This document shows, one piece after another, positions 46,484 through 56,881 of a DNA stretch of 64,000 nt (positions are counted from its first letter, which is position 1; each line of letters starts with the position of its first letter). This DNA comes from CAWARU01 sp963805795 (GTDB taxonomy: Bacteria; Pseudomonadota; Gammaproteobacteria; UBA6186; Azoamicaceae): assembly GCA_963805795.1 (NCBI GenBank), contig CAWDVG010000004.1, forward strand, positions 596,362-660,361, in the 5' to 3' direction. A model generated the notes under the pieces. The model was not told the origin of the DNA. It searched no databases and saw nothing but the letters and a program-made list of their open reading frames with translations. Both the position numbers and the translations under genes were made by a program.

Positions 46484-48787
46484 TTATTCTTTTCCAGTAG
46501 CTTCCACTGCTTCCGCAGACGCCGAATATCCACAGTCTTTTCTCGGACACACTTTTTCTTCGCCTTTTCGCTTGGTCGTCTTCAACATTAAAATGGGCCA
46601 GTTGCATTTAGGACAAGCTTCGGCAATGGGTGGATGACTCACCGCATATTTACATTCGGGATATTGATTACAAGAATAGAAAAAAGTACCGAATCTGGAT
46701 TTACGCTTAATTAATGTACCCTTTTTACATTCAGGACAAGTCACATTGCTGTCTTCAGTTTTTTCCAAGGATTCAATATGTTTGCACGTTGGGTATTGAC
46801 TGCAGCCAATAAATTTTCCATAACGACCGCGTTTAATAACCAACTGACCGCCGCACTTCGGACAATTTCTACCTTCAACAATTTCGGGCTGTAAGGAGGA
46901 TGCTCTATCTTCTTCTAAACTACGAGTGTAATCGCACTCAGGATACCCGGTGCAACCAATAAAACGGCCGCGTTTTCCGAGTCGAATCGATAATGGTTTT
47001 TCGCATTTGGGACATTTTTCATCGATGGCTTCTTGTGTAACATCCTTTCGTTGCACTGTCTCTTGAATGGTTCCCACCAATTGAATAAAGGGATACCAAA
47101 AATCCCCCATCAATGGAATCCATTGTTTTTCTCCGCGAGAAACTTCATCCAAAGAATCTTCTAATTTTGCTGTAAAATCATAATCCACATAACGGGTAAA
47201 GTATTGAGTTAAAAATTTGGATACAATTTTACCTACATCTGTGGGCTTAAAACGCTTATTGTCTAGCTCAACATATTCCCGATGTAATAATGTCGAAATG
47301 ATAGAAGCATAAGTAGAGGGTCGCCCAATTCCATGTTCTTCCAGCGCTTTTACTAAAGAGGCTTCGGAATATCGTGGCGGGGGCTCAGTAAAATGTTGTA
47401 GCGACTCTATAGCAATTAAATCAATTAAATCACCGACTTTCACTTGTGGTAATAGTTTTTCGCCATCCTCTGACTCTTTACTATCATCCACCCCTTCCAA
47501 ATAAACCTGCATAAAACCAGGTGTTGTGATAGTGGAACCATTTGCTCTAAAGGTATTGCCTTCCCCACAACTCATATCAATAGCAACCTGATCAATCACG
47601 GCATGAATCATCTGACAGGCCACTGCTCGCTTCCAAATCAAATTATACAATTTATATTGATCTGGGGTTAAGTGCTTTTTAATTTCATCTGGGATTAACC
47701 GAACCATCGTTGGACGAATAGCCTCATGTGCTTCCTGTGCATTTTTTGTTTTTGTTTTATATTGACGAGGTGCATCAGGGAGTGAATCGGCACCATAACG
47801 CTCTCTAATAAACTCGCGTATTTCCGCTATCGCTTCCTGCGCTAAATTAACAGAATCGGTACGCATATAAGTGATAAGACCGGTGGCACCACTGCCTACG
47901 TCTATTCCTTCATATAATTGCTGGGCTATTCGCATGGTTCTTTGTGTAGAAAAACCTAACTTACGAGAAGCTTCCTGTTGTAACGTTGAGGTAATAAAAG
48001 GAGCCGTTGGATTGCGTTTGCGTTGACTTTTAGTAACCTTGGCAACTTTTAGTTTGCCTTTAGAGAGCGTGCGCAATTCGTTTTCTATTTCTTTGGCCTG
48101 TGCCTCGTTATTGATTGTAAACTGCTCTAACTTGTCATGATGATATTCTGTTAATTTAGCAGAAAAAGCTTGTTTGCTGGCCTTTAAGTCGGCTTCTATG
48201 CTCCAATATTCCTGAGTAACAAATTTTTCTATTTCTTCCTCACGCTCCACTATCATCCGCAAAGCAGGGCTTTGAACTCTTCCAGCAGATAAGCCGCGAC
48301 GAATTTTTTTCCATAATAAAGGCGATAAATTAAAACCCACTAAATAATCTAAGGCTCGTCTCGCTTGCTGAGCGTTTACCAAATCCATGGATAATTCCCG
48401 GGGCCTGGCTATCGCTGCTTGTACCGCTGTTTTGGTAATTTCATGAAATACAACACGATGAACCGGTTTATTGCCGAGCGCTTTTTTAGCCTTCACCAAT
48501 TCATGTAAATGCCAAGAAATGGCCTCGCCTTCTCTATCAGGGTCAGTTGCGAGGTATAGTGCGGTGGCATTTTTTAAATGCGCACAGATTTCTTGAACAT
48601 GTTTGGCATTCTTTTCAATGGTTTGATATTTCATTGCAAAACCATTGTCAGGATCGACGGCCCCTTCTTTCGGAACCAAATCCCGCACATGGCCATAAGA
48701 GGCTAGAATATCGAAATCCTTACCCAAATATTTTTTAAGAGTCTTCGCCTTGGCTGGCGATTCTACTATCACTAAATTTTTTGCCAT
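46484..48787 (-). CDS. topA: DNA topoisomerase I
   Basis: A 767-aa type IA topoisomerase that relaxes negative supercoils. The TOPRIM part begins KNLVIVESPAKAKTLKKYLG with DPDREGEAISWHL, the active-site Tyr is in GLITYMRTDS (about 306), and the C-terminus holds four zinc-ribbon-like modules (CPKC..., CPKC..., CPEC..., CPKC...). The last module is CPKCNWPILML with CPRKDCGY. Length is within family range. Upstream is dprA in the same direction. Confidence 0.96.
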   Translation of the reverse strand: MAKNLVIVESPAKAKTLKKYLGKDFDILASYGHVRDLVPKEGAVDPDNGFAMKYQTIEKNAKHVQEICAHLKNATALYLATDPDREGEAISWHLHELVKAKKALGNKPVHRVVFHEITKTAVQAAIARPRELSMDLVNAQQARRALDYLVGFNLSPLLWKKIRRGLSAGRVQSPALRMIVEREEEIEKFVTQEYWSIEADLKASKQAFSAKLTEYHHDKLEQFTINNEAQAKEIENELRTLSKGKLKVAKVTKSQRKRNPTAPFITSTLQQEASRKLGFSTQRTMRIAQQLYEGIDVGSGATGLITYMRTDSVNLAQEAIAEIREFIRERYGADSLPDAPRQYKTKTKNAQEAHEAIRPTMVRLIPDEIKKHLTPDQYKLYNLIWKRAVACQMIHAVIDQVAIDMSCGEGNTFRANGSTITTPGFMQVYLEGVDDSKESEDGEKLLPQVKVGDLIDLIAIESLQHFTEPPPRYSEASLVKALEEHGIGRPSTYASIISTLLHREYVELDNKRFKPTDVGKIVSKFLTQYFTRYVDYDFTAKLEDSLDEVSRGEKQWIPLMGDFWYPFIQLVGTIQETVQRKDVTQEAIDEKCPKCEKPLSIRLGKRGRFIGCTGYPECDYTRSLEEDRASSLQPEIVEGRNCPKCGGQLVIKRGRYGKFIGCSQYPTCKHIESLEKTEDSNVTCPECKKGTLIKRKSRFGTFFYSCNQYPECKYAVSHPPIAEACPKCNWPILMLKTTKRKGEEKVCPRKDCGYSASAEAVEATGKE

Positions 48788-48871
48788 TTTCTATCTCTGT
48801 CAATGTTTATCTAACAACTTTCTACCAAATCAAATAAGGTGCCTTTTGTTAGGATGAGAACCTACATTATC

Positions 48872-50008
48872 TCAGCTCATTCGGGAATACCCACCGGGGA
48901 CAGGTATCACTGCTCCGAGTAACTCCAGCTCTAAGAGCATGGAAGAAACTAAAGCAGCCGTCAATCCACTGGCTTCAACCACAGTATCTATCGTGCTGAC
49001 CCCATAGCTTACCTTATCTAGGAGTTTAGCTAAACCTTCTTCTAAGGGGAAAGCTAAATTTCCTGATCGTTCTCTCCATTTACCTCCTACCTTTTCCCCT
49101 GGCCCAAAAACCAACTTTTGCTGGGATAGCATTTGTAAAGCTGGATGCGCTCCTAACTCTTCTAACACATCTTGTGCCTTTTCTACTAATTTTGCTCCTT
49201 GTTGTATTAATTGATGACAGCCCTTAGCAAGTGGACTGTGAATAGAACCAGGTATTGCAAACACTTCTCGGCCTTGATCAAGCGCATATCGAGCCGTTAT
49301 CAATGAACCACTCTTTAGAGCTGCCTCTACAACTAGACTACCCAGAGAAAGACCAGAGATAATACGATTTCTTTTAGGGAAATGTGAAGGCTCTGGGCCC
49401 TCATATATGGAAAATTCACTCAACAGTATCCCATGCTCAATAATTTCTTGGGCCAAAGGCGCGTGACTTTTCGGATAAATTTGAGCGAGGCCGTTTCCTA
49501 ATACAGCCACCGTTCCCCCTTTACCTTTAAGAGCGCCTTGATGAGCAGCTGCATCTATTCCTAAGGCAAGGCCACTGGTAATGGTTATTCCTAGCGCTGA
49601 GAAATATTCTGCAAACTCAAAGGCTAAATTCCTCCCTTCTCGAGTAGGATTACGGCTGCCAACAATCGCAATTTGAGGTTGAGCTAAAAATCTAAGGTCC
49701 CCTTTAGCAAACAATATGGGGGGTGGCGCATGAACTTCCTTTAATAAGGCGGGATACAGTGGATTATCTAAGCTGAGAATGGCACAGTTAGAACCCTCGG
49801 CCCATTTTAGATCTGCATCCACCAAGGCCCAATTCACTTCACCTTCTAAGGGCGCAATACATTCACCCTTGTCATTAAATAAAAGACTTAGATCTTGTGT
49901 TGATCTCTGGATCTTAGACACAGTAACAGGCCCCATGCCCGGTAACCGTAGCAAGCCTAATAAATATCGAAGTTGTTTTACTTCCATTTGCCATTGCCTT
50001 CTATGCAT
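48872..50008 (-). CDS. dprA: DNA-processing protein DprA (Smf)
   Basis: A 378-aa DprA that loads RecA on incoming single-stranded DNA in natural transformation. An N-terminal SAM-like region (RLPGMGPVTVSKIQ) precedes the Rossmann-like core with IVGSRNPTREGRNLAFEFAEY, TSGLALGIDAAAHQGAL, FPKRNRIISGLS and SGSLITARYALDQGREVFAIPG. A C-terminal winged helix (about 310-375) completes it. Presence is compatible with competence, but no other com genes are in view. Confidence 0.95.
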   Translation of the reverse strand: MHRRQWQMEVKQLRYLLGLLRLPGMGPVTVSKIQRSTQDLSLLFNDKGECIAPLEGEVNWALVDADLKWAEGSNCAILSLDNPLYPALLKEVHAPPPILFAKGDLRFLAQPQIAIVGSRNPTREGRNLAFEFAEYFSALGITITSGLALGIDAAAHQGALKGKGGTVAVLGNGLAQIYPKSHAPLAQEIIEHGILLSEFSIYEGPEPSHFPKRNRIISGLSLGSLVVEAALKSGSLITARYALDQGREVFAIPGSIHSPLAKGCHQLIQQGAKLVEKAQDVLEELGAHPALQMLSQQKLVFGPGEKVGGKWRERSGNLAFPLEEGLAKLLDKVSYGVSTIDTVVEASGLTAALVSSMLLELELLGAVIPVPGGYSRMS

Positions 50009-50387
50009 CTTTCTTGCGTAATTTCAAGCATCCTCAATCTCAGGCATCCAGCCACCCAAAAATAAGTAACAAGAAAAATAGAAGGGATAACAGAATCAAA
50101 AGTTTTCTAGTATCCGTTTTTTATCTAGGGGATCTATTTCTTATGGATACTTTCATAGTTCTTTCATAGTCATAAAGAAGGCCATAAGCCATACATTAGC
50201 TGTTTAAATTACCAGCCTTAAGGGGCTAGTTTTTTTGGGTGCGTAACTGATATAATGATTCATCGAATAATCGTAATATAGAAAAATTGAAGAACTGAGA
50301 ACTAGCTGGCTTGCTAATTCAAGGTTTATAACAATCAACAACACAACAACAATAGTTGTTTATTAAATAATATAAGGAGATCTTTCT
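50009..50387. other. intergenic region, terminator-like hairpin and possible promoter
   Basis: No gene seen. AGCCTTAAGGGGCT followed by TAGTTTTTTT (about 50215-50237) looks like a weak intrinsic terminator. A TATAAT at 50251-50256 could be a -10, but no convincing -35 is present. AGGAG before the ATG at 50388 is clear. Confidence 0.35.
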
Positions 50388-51026
50388 ATGCTTAGCAAAA
50401 TGATGAATATTATTTCTAACGTTTGTTTTACAACGAACAATCGAAATTCAAATCAACTTAGTACTAAACTTAGCGGCAAATTTAGCCCCAAACTTAACAA
50501 GAGTATTTGGCTCATTTTATTACTATGCATGCCCAGCTTTGCCTTCGCTAATGTTACGAATGCCAAATTGTATGGTGAGATCAACTTCCCAAAAGCCGAA
50601 GCTGTCGCAAAAAAAATCAATGGCCTTCAAAAGGGCGATACTTTAGAATTAAAAATTAATAGCGGTGGCGGAATAGTTGAAGCTGGTGATATAATCAGAA
50701 AGTCCATTCGGCGAACGAAGGGTCAAGTGATTGCCGTTATCGAAGGACAAGCGCTATCTGAAGGTGCTTTTGTGGCCATTGCATGCCATGATGTTAAAGG
50801 AAAAGGTCGTGTGATGTTTCATGTGGGCTTCCAGTATGATGACAATGGACAGCCTTTTGCTAACCCGCAATCTTGGGGGCATAAGCAAGCCATTACCATG
50901 ACCAAGCCACTTTTAACGAAGCAGGAACATCATAGAATGGTTAAATTGCATCAAGATATTTATATGTCTGTAGATACTTTAAAACAAAGATTGGCTCAGA
51001 AAGGACAGGAAAAGAAAACGGCGTAA
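50388..51026 (+). CDS. secreted ClpP/SppA-fold serine protease-like protein
   Basis: A 212-aa protein with a long N-terminal region and a signal-like hydrophobic stretch (about 40-55, ending FAFA). The domain resembles the ClpP/crotonase fold: LELKINSGGGIVEAGDII (about 87-103), GQALSEGAFVAIAC with S124 at the nucleophile position, VMFHVGF with H145, and HQDIYMS with D190. These line up with the Ser-His-Asp order of ClpP-type proteases. Exported rather than cytoplasmic ClpP. AGGAG precedes the ATG. It ends 5 bp before def, so may be co-transcribed with the def-fmt-rsmB run. Confidence 0.7.
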   Translation: MLSKMMNIISNVCFTTNNRNSNQLSTKLSGKFSPKLNKSIWLILLLCMPSFAFANVTNAKLYGEINFPKAEAVAKKINGLQKGDTLELKINSGGGIVEAGDIIRKSIRRTKGQVIAVIEGQALSEGAFVAIACHDVKGKGRVMFHVGFQYDDNGQPFANPQSWGHKQAITMTKPLLTKQEHHRMVKLHQDIYMSVDTLKQRLAQKGQEKKTA

Positions 51027-51031
51027 TATTT

Positions 51032-51535
51032 ATGGCTTTATTGAACATTTTACAGTTCCCAGATCCCCGGCTTAAAAAGAAAGCGACCCTGGTCGATACT
51101 TTTGATCAGGAAACATTTAAATTGGTTAATGACATGCTGGAAACCATGTATGAAGCTCAGGGCGTTGGCTTAGCTGCAATCCAGGTAAATGTTGCAAAAC
51201 GTATTATTGTGATCGATGTCTCCCAAACACATAATCAACCTATTTGCTTAATTAATCCAGAAATTATCGGCAGCAGAGAAGCTATTGAATGGGATGAAGG
51301 CTGCTTATCTTTTCCTGGTGTCTATGCCAAGGTAAAACGAAGCAAAGAAATTGATGTCACTTTTTATGATGCTATGGGAAAAATGCATCAAATATCTGCA
51401 GATGGTTTACTGGCTATCTGTATTCAACATGAGTTGGATCATTTAAATGGCATCACTTTTTATGATCATTTGTCTTCTTTAAAACAAGCTATGCTCCGCA
51501 AGAAACTTGATAAACTTCGTCGCAAGGCTTTATGA
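51032..51535 (+). CDS. def: peptide deformylase
   Basis: A 167-aa Def that removes the N-formyl group from nascent proteins. Three motifs: GVGLAA (44-49), EGCLS (89-93, metal Cys) and HELDH (133-137). The stop overlaps the fmt ATG (ATGA), as in the conserved def-fmt pair. Canonical. Confidence 0.97.
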   Translation: MALLNILQFPDPRLKKKATLVDTFDQETFKLVNDMLETMYEAQGVGLAAIQVNVAKRIIVIDVSQTHNQPICLINPEIIGSREAIEWDEGCLSFPGVYAKVKRSKEIDVTFYDAMGKMHQISADGLLAICIQHELDHLNGITFYDHLSSLKQAMLRKKLDKLRRKAL

Positions 51536-52536
51536 GTTTAAATATCGTTTTTGCTGGAACTCCAGATTTTGCCAGTCAAATATTACAAATTCTGCTTCTG
51601 GGTTCACACACTATTAAAGCAGTTTTTACTCAGCCAGATAGACCCGCAGGGCGTGGCCGTCATCTTCAGATGTCTCCTGTAAAACAACTCGCCATTAAAT
51701 ATGAAATACCCGTTTATCAACCGGGTTCCCTAAAGACACCAGAGGAACAAGCCGTTTTACAAAACTTAAAACCCGACTTACTGATCGTCGTGGCCTATGG
51801 ATTAATTTTACCTTCCGCTGTTTTAGCGATTCCTAAAAATGGGTGTTGGAACGTGCATGCCTCTCTTTTGCCGCACTGGCGTGGGGCTTCACCTATTCAA
51901 CAAGCAATATTAAATGGCGATAGTTTAAGTGGCATTACCATCATGCAAATGAATGCTGGTTTAGATACCGGTGATATTATTAGTCTTCACCCTTGCGCCA
52001 TCGAATTACGTGAAACGAGTGACAGTTTATTCAAACGTTTAGCTGATATTGCAGGCCCTGCCTTGGTAGATGCACTCTCAGCACTTGAACAAGGACAAGT
52101 TACAAGACAAAAACAAGATTCCTCTAAAGCAAGCTATGCTCCTAAAATTTCCAAAGCGGCAGCAAAAATTGATTGGAAGCAAAGTGCCATTCAAATTGAT
52201 AGGAAAATACGTGCCTTTAATCCTTGGCCAATCGCGTTTTTTGATTTTGATAATCAATCCATACGCATATTCGATGCAAAACCTCTGGTTTCGGAGGCTG
52301 CTTCTGTAAAAATTTCACCTGTAGATAATATTTCGGCAGAAGATATTTCTATAGAGAATACTGCGATACCGCCCGGAACCATTATCGCGGCTAATGATAA
52401 TGGTATTGATATAGCCACTGGCAATGGTATCCTCAGGCTATTAGAGTTACAATTTCCCGGTGGAAAACGACAAAATATCGCTGCTATTTTACATTCAAAG
52501 AAAGCACTTTTTCAACCTGGCGTACAATTTCCATAA
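51532..52536 (+). CDS. fmt: methionyl-tRNA formyltransferase
   Basis: A 334-aa Fmt that formylates initiator Met-tRNA. N-terminal formyl-THF domain carries NIVFAGTPDFA and NVHASLLPHWRGASPIQ with N107 and H109; the C-terminal OB-like domain binds tRNA. A slightly longer insertion near residues 265-285 compared with typical ~315 aa. Coupled to def by a 4-bp overlap. Confidence 0.97.
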   Translation: MSLNIVFAGTPDFASQILQILLLGSHTIKAVFTQPDRPAGRGRHLQMSPVKQLAIKYEIPVYQPGSLKTPEEQAVLQNLKPDLLIVVAYGLILPSAVLAIPKNGCWNVHASLLPHWRGASPIQQAILNGDSLSGITIMQMNAGLDTGDIISLHPCAIELRETSDSLFKRLADIAGPALVDALSALEQGQVTRQKQDSSKASYAPKISKAAAKIDWKQSAIQIDRKIRAFNPWPIAFFDFDNQSIRIFDAKPLVSEAASVKISPVDNISAEDISIENTAIPPGTIIAANDNGIDIATGNGILRLLELQFPGGKRQNIAAILHSKKALFQPGVQFP

Positions 52537-52591
52537 TGATATGTTTGAGTATATATGGTTTGTTACTTTTTAGGTTTAGATTTGGATTTTT

Positions 52592-53902
52592 ATGAACAGT
52601 CGTGCTATTGCAACACAAGTACTAACGGAAATACTATCAAAAAAACAATCTTTGACACAAATACTTCCTAAATATAAAAAATTTTGCACAAAATCGGAAG
52701 ATGCTGCTTTTGTGCAAGCACTCTGCTTTGGAGTATTGCGCTTTTATCCGCGTCTTAAATATATTGCTTACCAATTATTAGCAAAGCCCTTTAAAAATAA
52801 AGATGAAGATTTATTATTTTTAATTTGTATTGGGCTTTATCAATTGATTGAATTAAATACGGCACCGCATGCGGCCATTTCAGAAACCGTTGAAGCGAGC
52901 AAACAACTCAAAAAACCCTGGGCAAGCGGCCTCATTAATGCTATTCTGCGAAACTATCTAAGAAAAAAAGAGACCCTAACATTAGCAGCCAATCAAGATG
53001 AGGAAGCAAAAACGGAACATCCACATTGGTTAATACAGCAGTTTAAAGAAGCTTGGCCAATGGATTTTGAAAACATCATCCTGGCAAATAATAACCAAGC
53101 GCCTTTGGTTGTAAGAGTTAATCAGCAAAAAATTAATCGAGAAGACTATCTAGAAAAATTGTCAGAAAAAGCAATCAACGCAACAGTTGTAAAGGGCACA
53201 GAGACAGGGATTATTCTAGAAACATCCTGTGATGTTGCAGAACTCCCTGGTTTTTATGAAGGTATGGTTTCAGTGCAGGATGGTGCTGCACAATTGGCGG
53301 CAAATTTATTAGATCCAAGAGCAGGCATGCGGATCCTAGATGCCTGTGCAGCCCCTGGAGGAAAAACGGCGCATATCTTAGAAAAAGAACCCCATCTTGC
53401 TAAGCTTCTGGCTATCGATATTTCAGAAGAACGTTCCGCCAAAATATTCGAAAACTTGAAGCGTTTGCAGTTGCAGGCTAACCATATAAACATTATAACA
53501 GCCGATGCGAGCCGCCCTAAGGGTTGGTGGGATGGGGTTTTATTTGATCGTATTTTACTGGATGCACCTTGTTCGGCAACGGGAGTTATTCGTCGACATC
53601 CCGATATCAAATTTCTAAGACAACCCAGCGATATTGCTAAACTTGCCGAGCAGCAACTGTCCTTACTCGAAACTTTATGGCCGCTCCTAAAGCCCAATGG
53701 CAGTTTGCTATATGCTACCTGCTCTATCCTCCCAATAGAAAACGTTAACGTCATTGAAAAATTTTTAAGCCAAGAATCTTCCGCAGAATTATTACCTTTA
53801 ACGATAGCTTGGGGACAAAAATTGGTTGTGGGTCATCAGCTTTTGCCTGGACAAAATAACATGGATGGCTTTTACTATGCTCATATTGGGAAAAAGAAAT
53901 AG
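52592..53902 (+). CDS. rsmB: 16S rRNA (cytosine967-C5)-methyltransferase RsmB
   Basis: A 436-aa RsmB (Sun/Fmu). The N-terminal NusB-like domain (about 1-140) is followed by the SAM-dependent methyltransferase with CAAPGGKTAHILE, DAPCSATGVIRRHPDI and YATCSILPIEN, the last holding the catalytic Cys. It lies between fmt and trkA; its TAG abuts the trkA ATG directly. Confidence 0.96.
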   Translation: MNSRAIATQVLTEILSKKQSLTQILPKYKKFCTKSEDAAFVQALCFGVLRFYPRLKYIAYQLLAKPFKNKDEDLLFLICIGLYQLIELNTAPHAAISETVEASKQLKKPWASGLINAILRNYLRKKETLTLAANQDEEAKTEHPHWLIQQFKEAWPMDFENIILANNNQAPLVVRVNQQKINREDYLEKLSEKAINATVVKGTETGIILETSCDVAELPGFYEGMVSVQDGAAQLAANLLDPRAGMRILDACAAPGGKTAHILEKEPHLAKLLAIDISEERSAKIFENLKRLQLQANHINIITADASRPKGWWDGVLFDRILLDAPCSATGVIRRHPDIKFLRQPSDIAKLAEQQLSLLETLWPLLKPNGSLLYATCSILPIENVNVIEKFLSQESSAELLPLTIAWGQKLVVGHQLLPGQNNMDGFYYAHIGKKK

Positions 53903-55288
53903 ATGAAAATAATCATTGTAGGAGCAGGGCAAGTTGGGACAGCGCTAGCTGAACACTTGGCTACAGAACATAATGATATCACCATCATAGACATCGATGG
54001 TGAGCGTCTTCGTACCTTACAAGAACGTATGGACATTCGCACCATTACAGGCCACGGAGCCTATCCTAGTACTTTAAGAATGGGGGGTGCAGAAGAAGCC
54101 GATATGTTGATTGCAGTGACTCGTAATGATGAAGTTAATTTGGTGGCTTGCCAAATTGCTTACACGCTTTTTCAAACGCCTACCAAAATTGCAAGAGTTC
54201 GCTCGTTACAATATCTTGCCTATGAGGAATTATTTGGAACGGCCAATGCTTTTCCTGTGGATGTGTTAATTAGTCCAGAACAACTCGTGAGTAATGCCAT
54301 CCGCCGTTTAATTGAACATCCCAATGCCACACAAGTCTTAGATTTTGCCGATCAAAAAGTTCAATTAGTCTCTGTCAAAACCAAAGCGAATAGTGGCAAT
54401 TTGGTGGGTAAACCTTTAAAGACATTGCCCCAATTTATGCCTTATATGGATGCTCGAGTGGTGGCCATTTTTCGTCATGGAACTGCTATCATTCCCACAG
54501 GCGAAACAATTATAGAGCCTAATGATGAAGTATTTTTTATGGCTGCACGAGAACATGTCCGCCATATTATGGGTGAACTAATCCAATTAGATCCACCCAT
54601 TCAGCGCATTATCATAGCAGGCGGAGGCAATATTGGTTGTCGTCTTGCTTCTGCGCTAGAGGAAGAGTTTCAAGTGAAGGTGATTGAACGCGATCGCGAT
54701 CGTGTAGAAATTTTGGCGACTGAACTGCGTAAAAGTATTGTATTAAAAGGGGATGCAGCCGATAAAGAATTATTACAAAATGAGAATATTGAAGATACCG
54801 ATATTTTTTGTGCCGTGACTAATCAAGATGAAACCAATATCATGTCTTCTATTCTCGCCAAACGTCTTGGCGCAAAAAAAGTAATGGCCCTTATTGTAAG
54901 GCCTTCTTTTCTGGATGTTGTGGAAGGTGGTGAAGTGGATACGGTTATTTCACCCCAACAAGTCACGGTTGGGAGTTTGCTTACCCATGTTCGACGCGGG
55001 CATGTCGTCAATGTGCATTCTTTACGTCATGGTTCTGCTGAAGCTATAGAAGTGATTGTCCATGGAGACAAAAGCACTTCTAAGGTCGCTGGCAGACAAA
55101 TTCAAGATATTTCTCTTCCTTCAGGGTGTACCATCGCTGCAATCGTTAGAGGCTCTAAAGTGCTTATGGGGCATCATAATGTCATGATCGAGGGTTCAGA
55201 TAGAGTGATTATATTCCTTAGCGACAAAAGCAAAATACGACAGATTGAAAGATTGTTTCAGGAAGAAGGATCTTTGGGCTTCGTTTAA
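53903..55288 (+). CDS. trkA: Trk potassium uptake regulator TrkA
   Basis: A 461-aa cytosolic gating subunit with two RCK units. Each has a nucleotide-binding GxGxxG (IIVGAGQVGTALAEHL near residue 4; IIAGGGNIGCRLA near 235) and a C-terminal TrkA_C part. It controls the TrkH channel encoded 24 bp downstream in response to NAD(H) and ATP. Start follows the rsmB stop with no gap. Confidence 0.96.
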   Translation: MKIIIVGAGQVGTALAEHLATEHNDITIIDIDGERLRTLQERMDIRTITGHGAYPSTLRMGGAEEADMLIAVTRNDEVNLVACQIAYTLFQTPTKIARVRSLQYLAYEELFGTANAFPVDVLISPEQLVSNAIRRLIEHPNATQVLDFADQKVQLVSVKTKANSGNLVGKPLKTLPQFMPYMDARVVAIFRHGTAIIPTGETIIEPNDEVFFMAAREHVRHIMGELIQLDPPIQRIIIAGGGNIGCRLASALEEEFQVKVIERDRDRVEILATELRKSIVLKGDAADKELLQNENIEDTDIFCAVTNQDETNIMSSILAKRLGAKKVMALIVRPSFLDVVEGGEVDTVISPQQVTVGSLLTHVRRGHVVNVHSLRHGSAEAIEVIVHGDKSTSKVAGRQIQDISLPSGCTIAAIVRGSKVLMGHHNVMIEGSDRVIIFLSDKSKIRQIERLFQEEGSLGFV

Positions 55289-55312
55289 ATTTAGTTTCGT
55301 TTAAAATTTTGC

Positions 55313-56767
55313 ATGAACATTTTAAATATATTTAGAATTTTAGGTTTGCTGGTGATGGGATTTAGTCCAAGCATGCTATTGCCAATAATCATAGCTTTGC
55401 TATATATGGAGTCAACACTTAGCATTTTTTTGTGGTCACTATTCATTTCGCTCGGTTTTGGCCTGCTACTTTGGCTGCCGACAAGAAAATATGCCCGTGA
55501 AATTAAACCCAGGGAAGGGTTTTTAATTGTCACTTTATTATGGATCCTCTTATCTTTAATCGCATCGCTTCCCTTTATGTTTTCGACGAGTCCTGAACTT
55601 TCAGTGATGGACGCATTTTTTGAAACGGTATCTGGCTTAACCACCACGGGGGCAACCGTATTTGTAGGCTTGGATAGTATGCCCCGATCCATTCTATTTT
55701 ATCGACAACAGCTGCAATTTATTGGAGGTGGTGGAATTATCTTGTTAGGTATTGCTATTATGCCCATGTTAGGCGTCGGTGGTATGCAATTATTCAAAGC
55801 AGAAATTCCTGGGCCCTTTAAAGAAGAAAAATTAACCCCCCGCATAGCACAAGCCGCAAAAACCTTATGGTTTATTTATGTAGGCCTCGTTCTTTTATGC
55901 ACGCTCAGTTACTGGTCTGCAGGGATGGATTTTTTTGATGCTATTAGTCATAGTTTCAGTACTGTTTCTACCGGAGGATTTAGCACGCACGATAAAAGCA
56001 TTGCCTATTATAATGGCCCGGCAATTCGATTAGTCGCTACATTTTTTATGATTCTAGGCGCGATTAATTTTTCACTGCATTTTACCGCGTTGTATAAAGG
56101 TAGTTTTGCGCAGTACTGGCAAGATTCAGAATGTAGAGCCTATTTAATTCTGATTCTGATTTCTAGCATCCTAGTTTCAGCAACCTTATTTCATTTTAAA
56201 CTTTCGAGCACTAGCTATAGTGGCAGCATCATTGAAAGTTTTTTTCAAGCAACCACTTTTTTTACTACCACAGGGTTTTTCAGCGCAGATTACAATAGCT
56301 GGCCAAGCTTTATCCTTATTTTTCTAACCCTATTAGGCTTAGTAGGAGGATGCGCGGGATCAACAGCAGGGGGCATTAAAATTATCCGAGTTTTATTAAT
56401 GAATAAACAAGGCTTCCGCGAAATACAACGCTTAATTCATCCCAATGGCCATTATGTTATTAAGATTGGACGAAGTCGATTACATCCTCAAACCTTAGAT
56501 GCTATTTGGGGATTTCTATGGGTCTATATTGCGGCTTTTGCCTTATTATTAATTGCATTGATGATTTACGAGCTCGATTTGCTAACCGCATTTTCTGTCC
56601 TATGCGCTTCAATTTCTAATACAGGCATCGGTATTGGCGCTGTCGCTGATAACTTCAAATCTTTAAGCGATCCGGTCAAATTTATCTCCTGCCTAGCCAT
56701 GCTGCTAGGACGTTTGGAATTTTTTAGTGTCTTGGTGCTGCTAGCCCCTAGCTATTGGAGAAATTGA
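55313..56767 (+). CDS. trkH: Trk potassium uptake channel TrkH
   Basis: A 484-aa membrane K+ translocator with about ten membrane segments and four pore-like loops, for example SGLTTTGATVF, STVSTGGFSTHD, FFTTTGFFSADY and SNTGIGIGAV. The Gly in each selectivity loop is visible. GGCAGSTAGGIKIIRVL is a family signature. Pairs with TrkA just upstream. Confidence 0.95.
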   Translation: MNILNIFRILGLLVMGFSPSMLLPIIIALLYMESTLSIFLWSLFISLGFGLLLWLPTRKYAREIKPREGFLIVTLLWILLSLIASLPFMFSTSPELSVMDAFFETVSGLTTTGATVFVGLDSMPRSILFYRQQLQFIGGGGIILLGIAIMPMLGVGGMQLFKAEIPGPFKEEKLTPRIAQAAKTLWFIYVGLVLLCTLSYWSAGMDFFDAISHSFSTVSTGGFSTHDKSIAYYNGPAIRLVATFFMILGAINFSLHFTALYKGSFAQYWQDSECRAYLILILISSILVSATLFHFKLSSTSYSGSIIESFFQATTFFTTTGFFSADYNSWPSFILIFLTLLGLVGGCAGSTAGGIKIIRVLLMNKQGFREIQRLIHPNGHYVIKIGRSRLHPQTLDAIWGFLWVYIAAFALLLIALMIYELDLLTAFSVLCASISNTGIGIGAVADNFKSLSDPVKFISCLAMLLGRLEFFSVLVLLAPSYWRN

Positions 56768-56881
56768 ATAGGATGTGGTCAAATCGCATGGGATGACCTA
56801 CACGTAAAAAAATTATAACTGAAGAAAGAGATATGGCTATACACATTTTAATTTCTATATCTTTATGTTAAAATAATCAAT

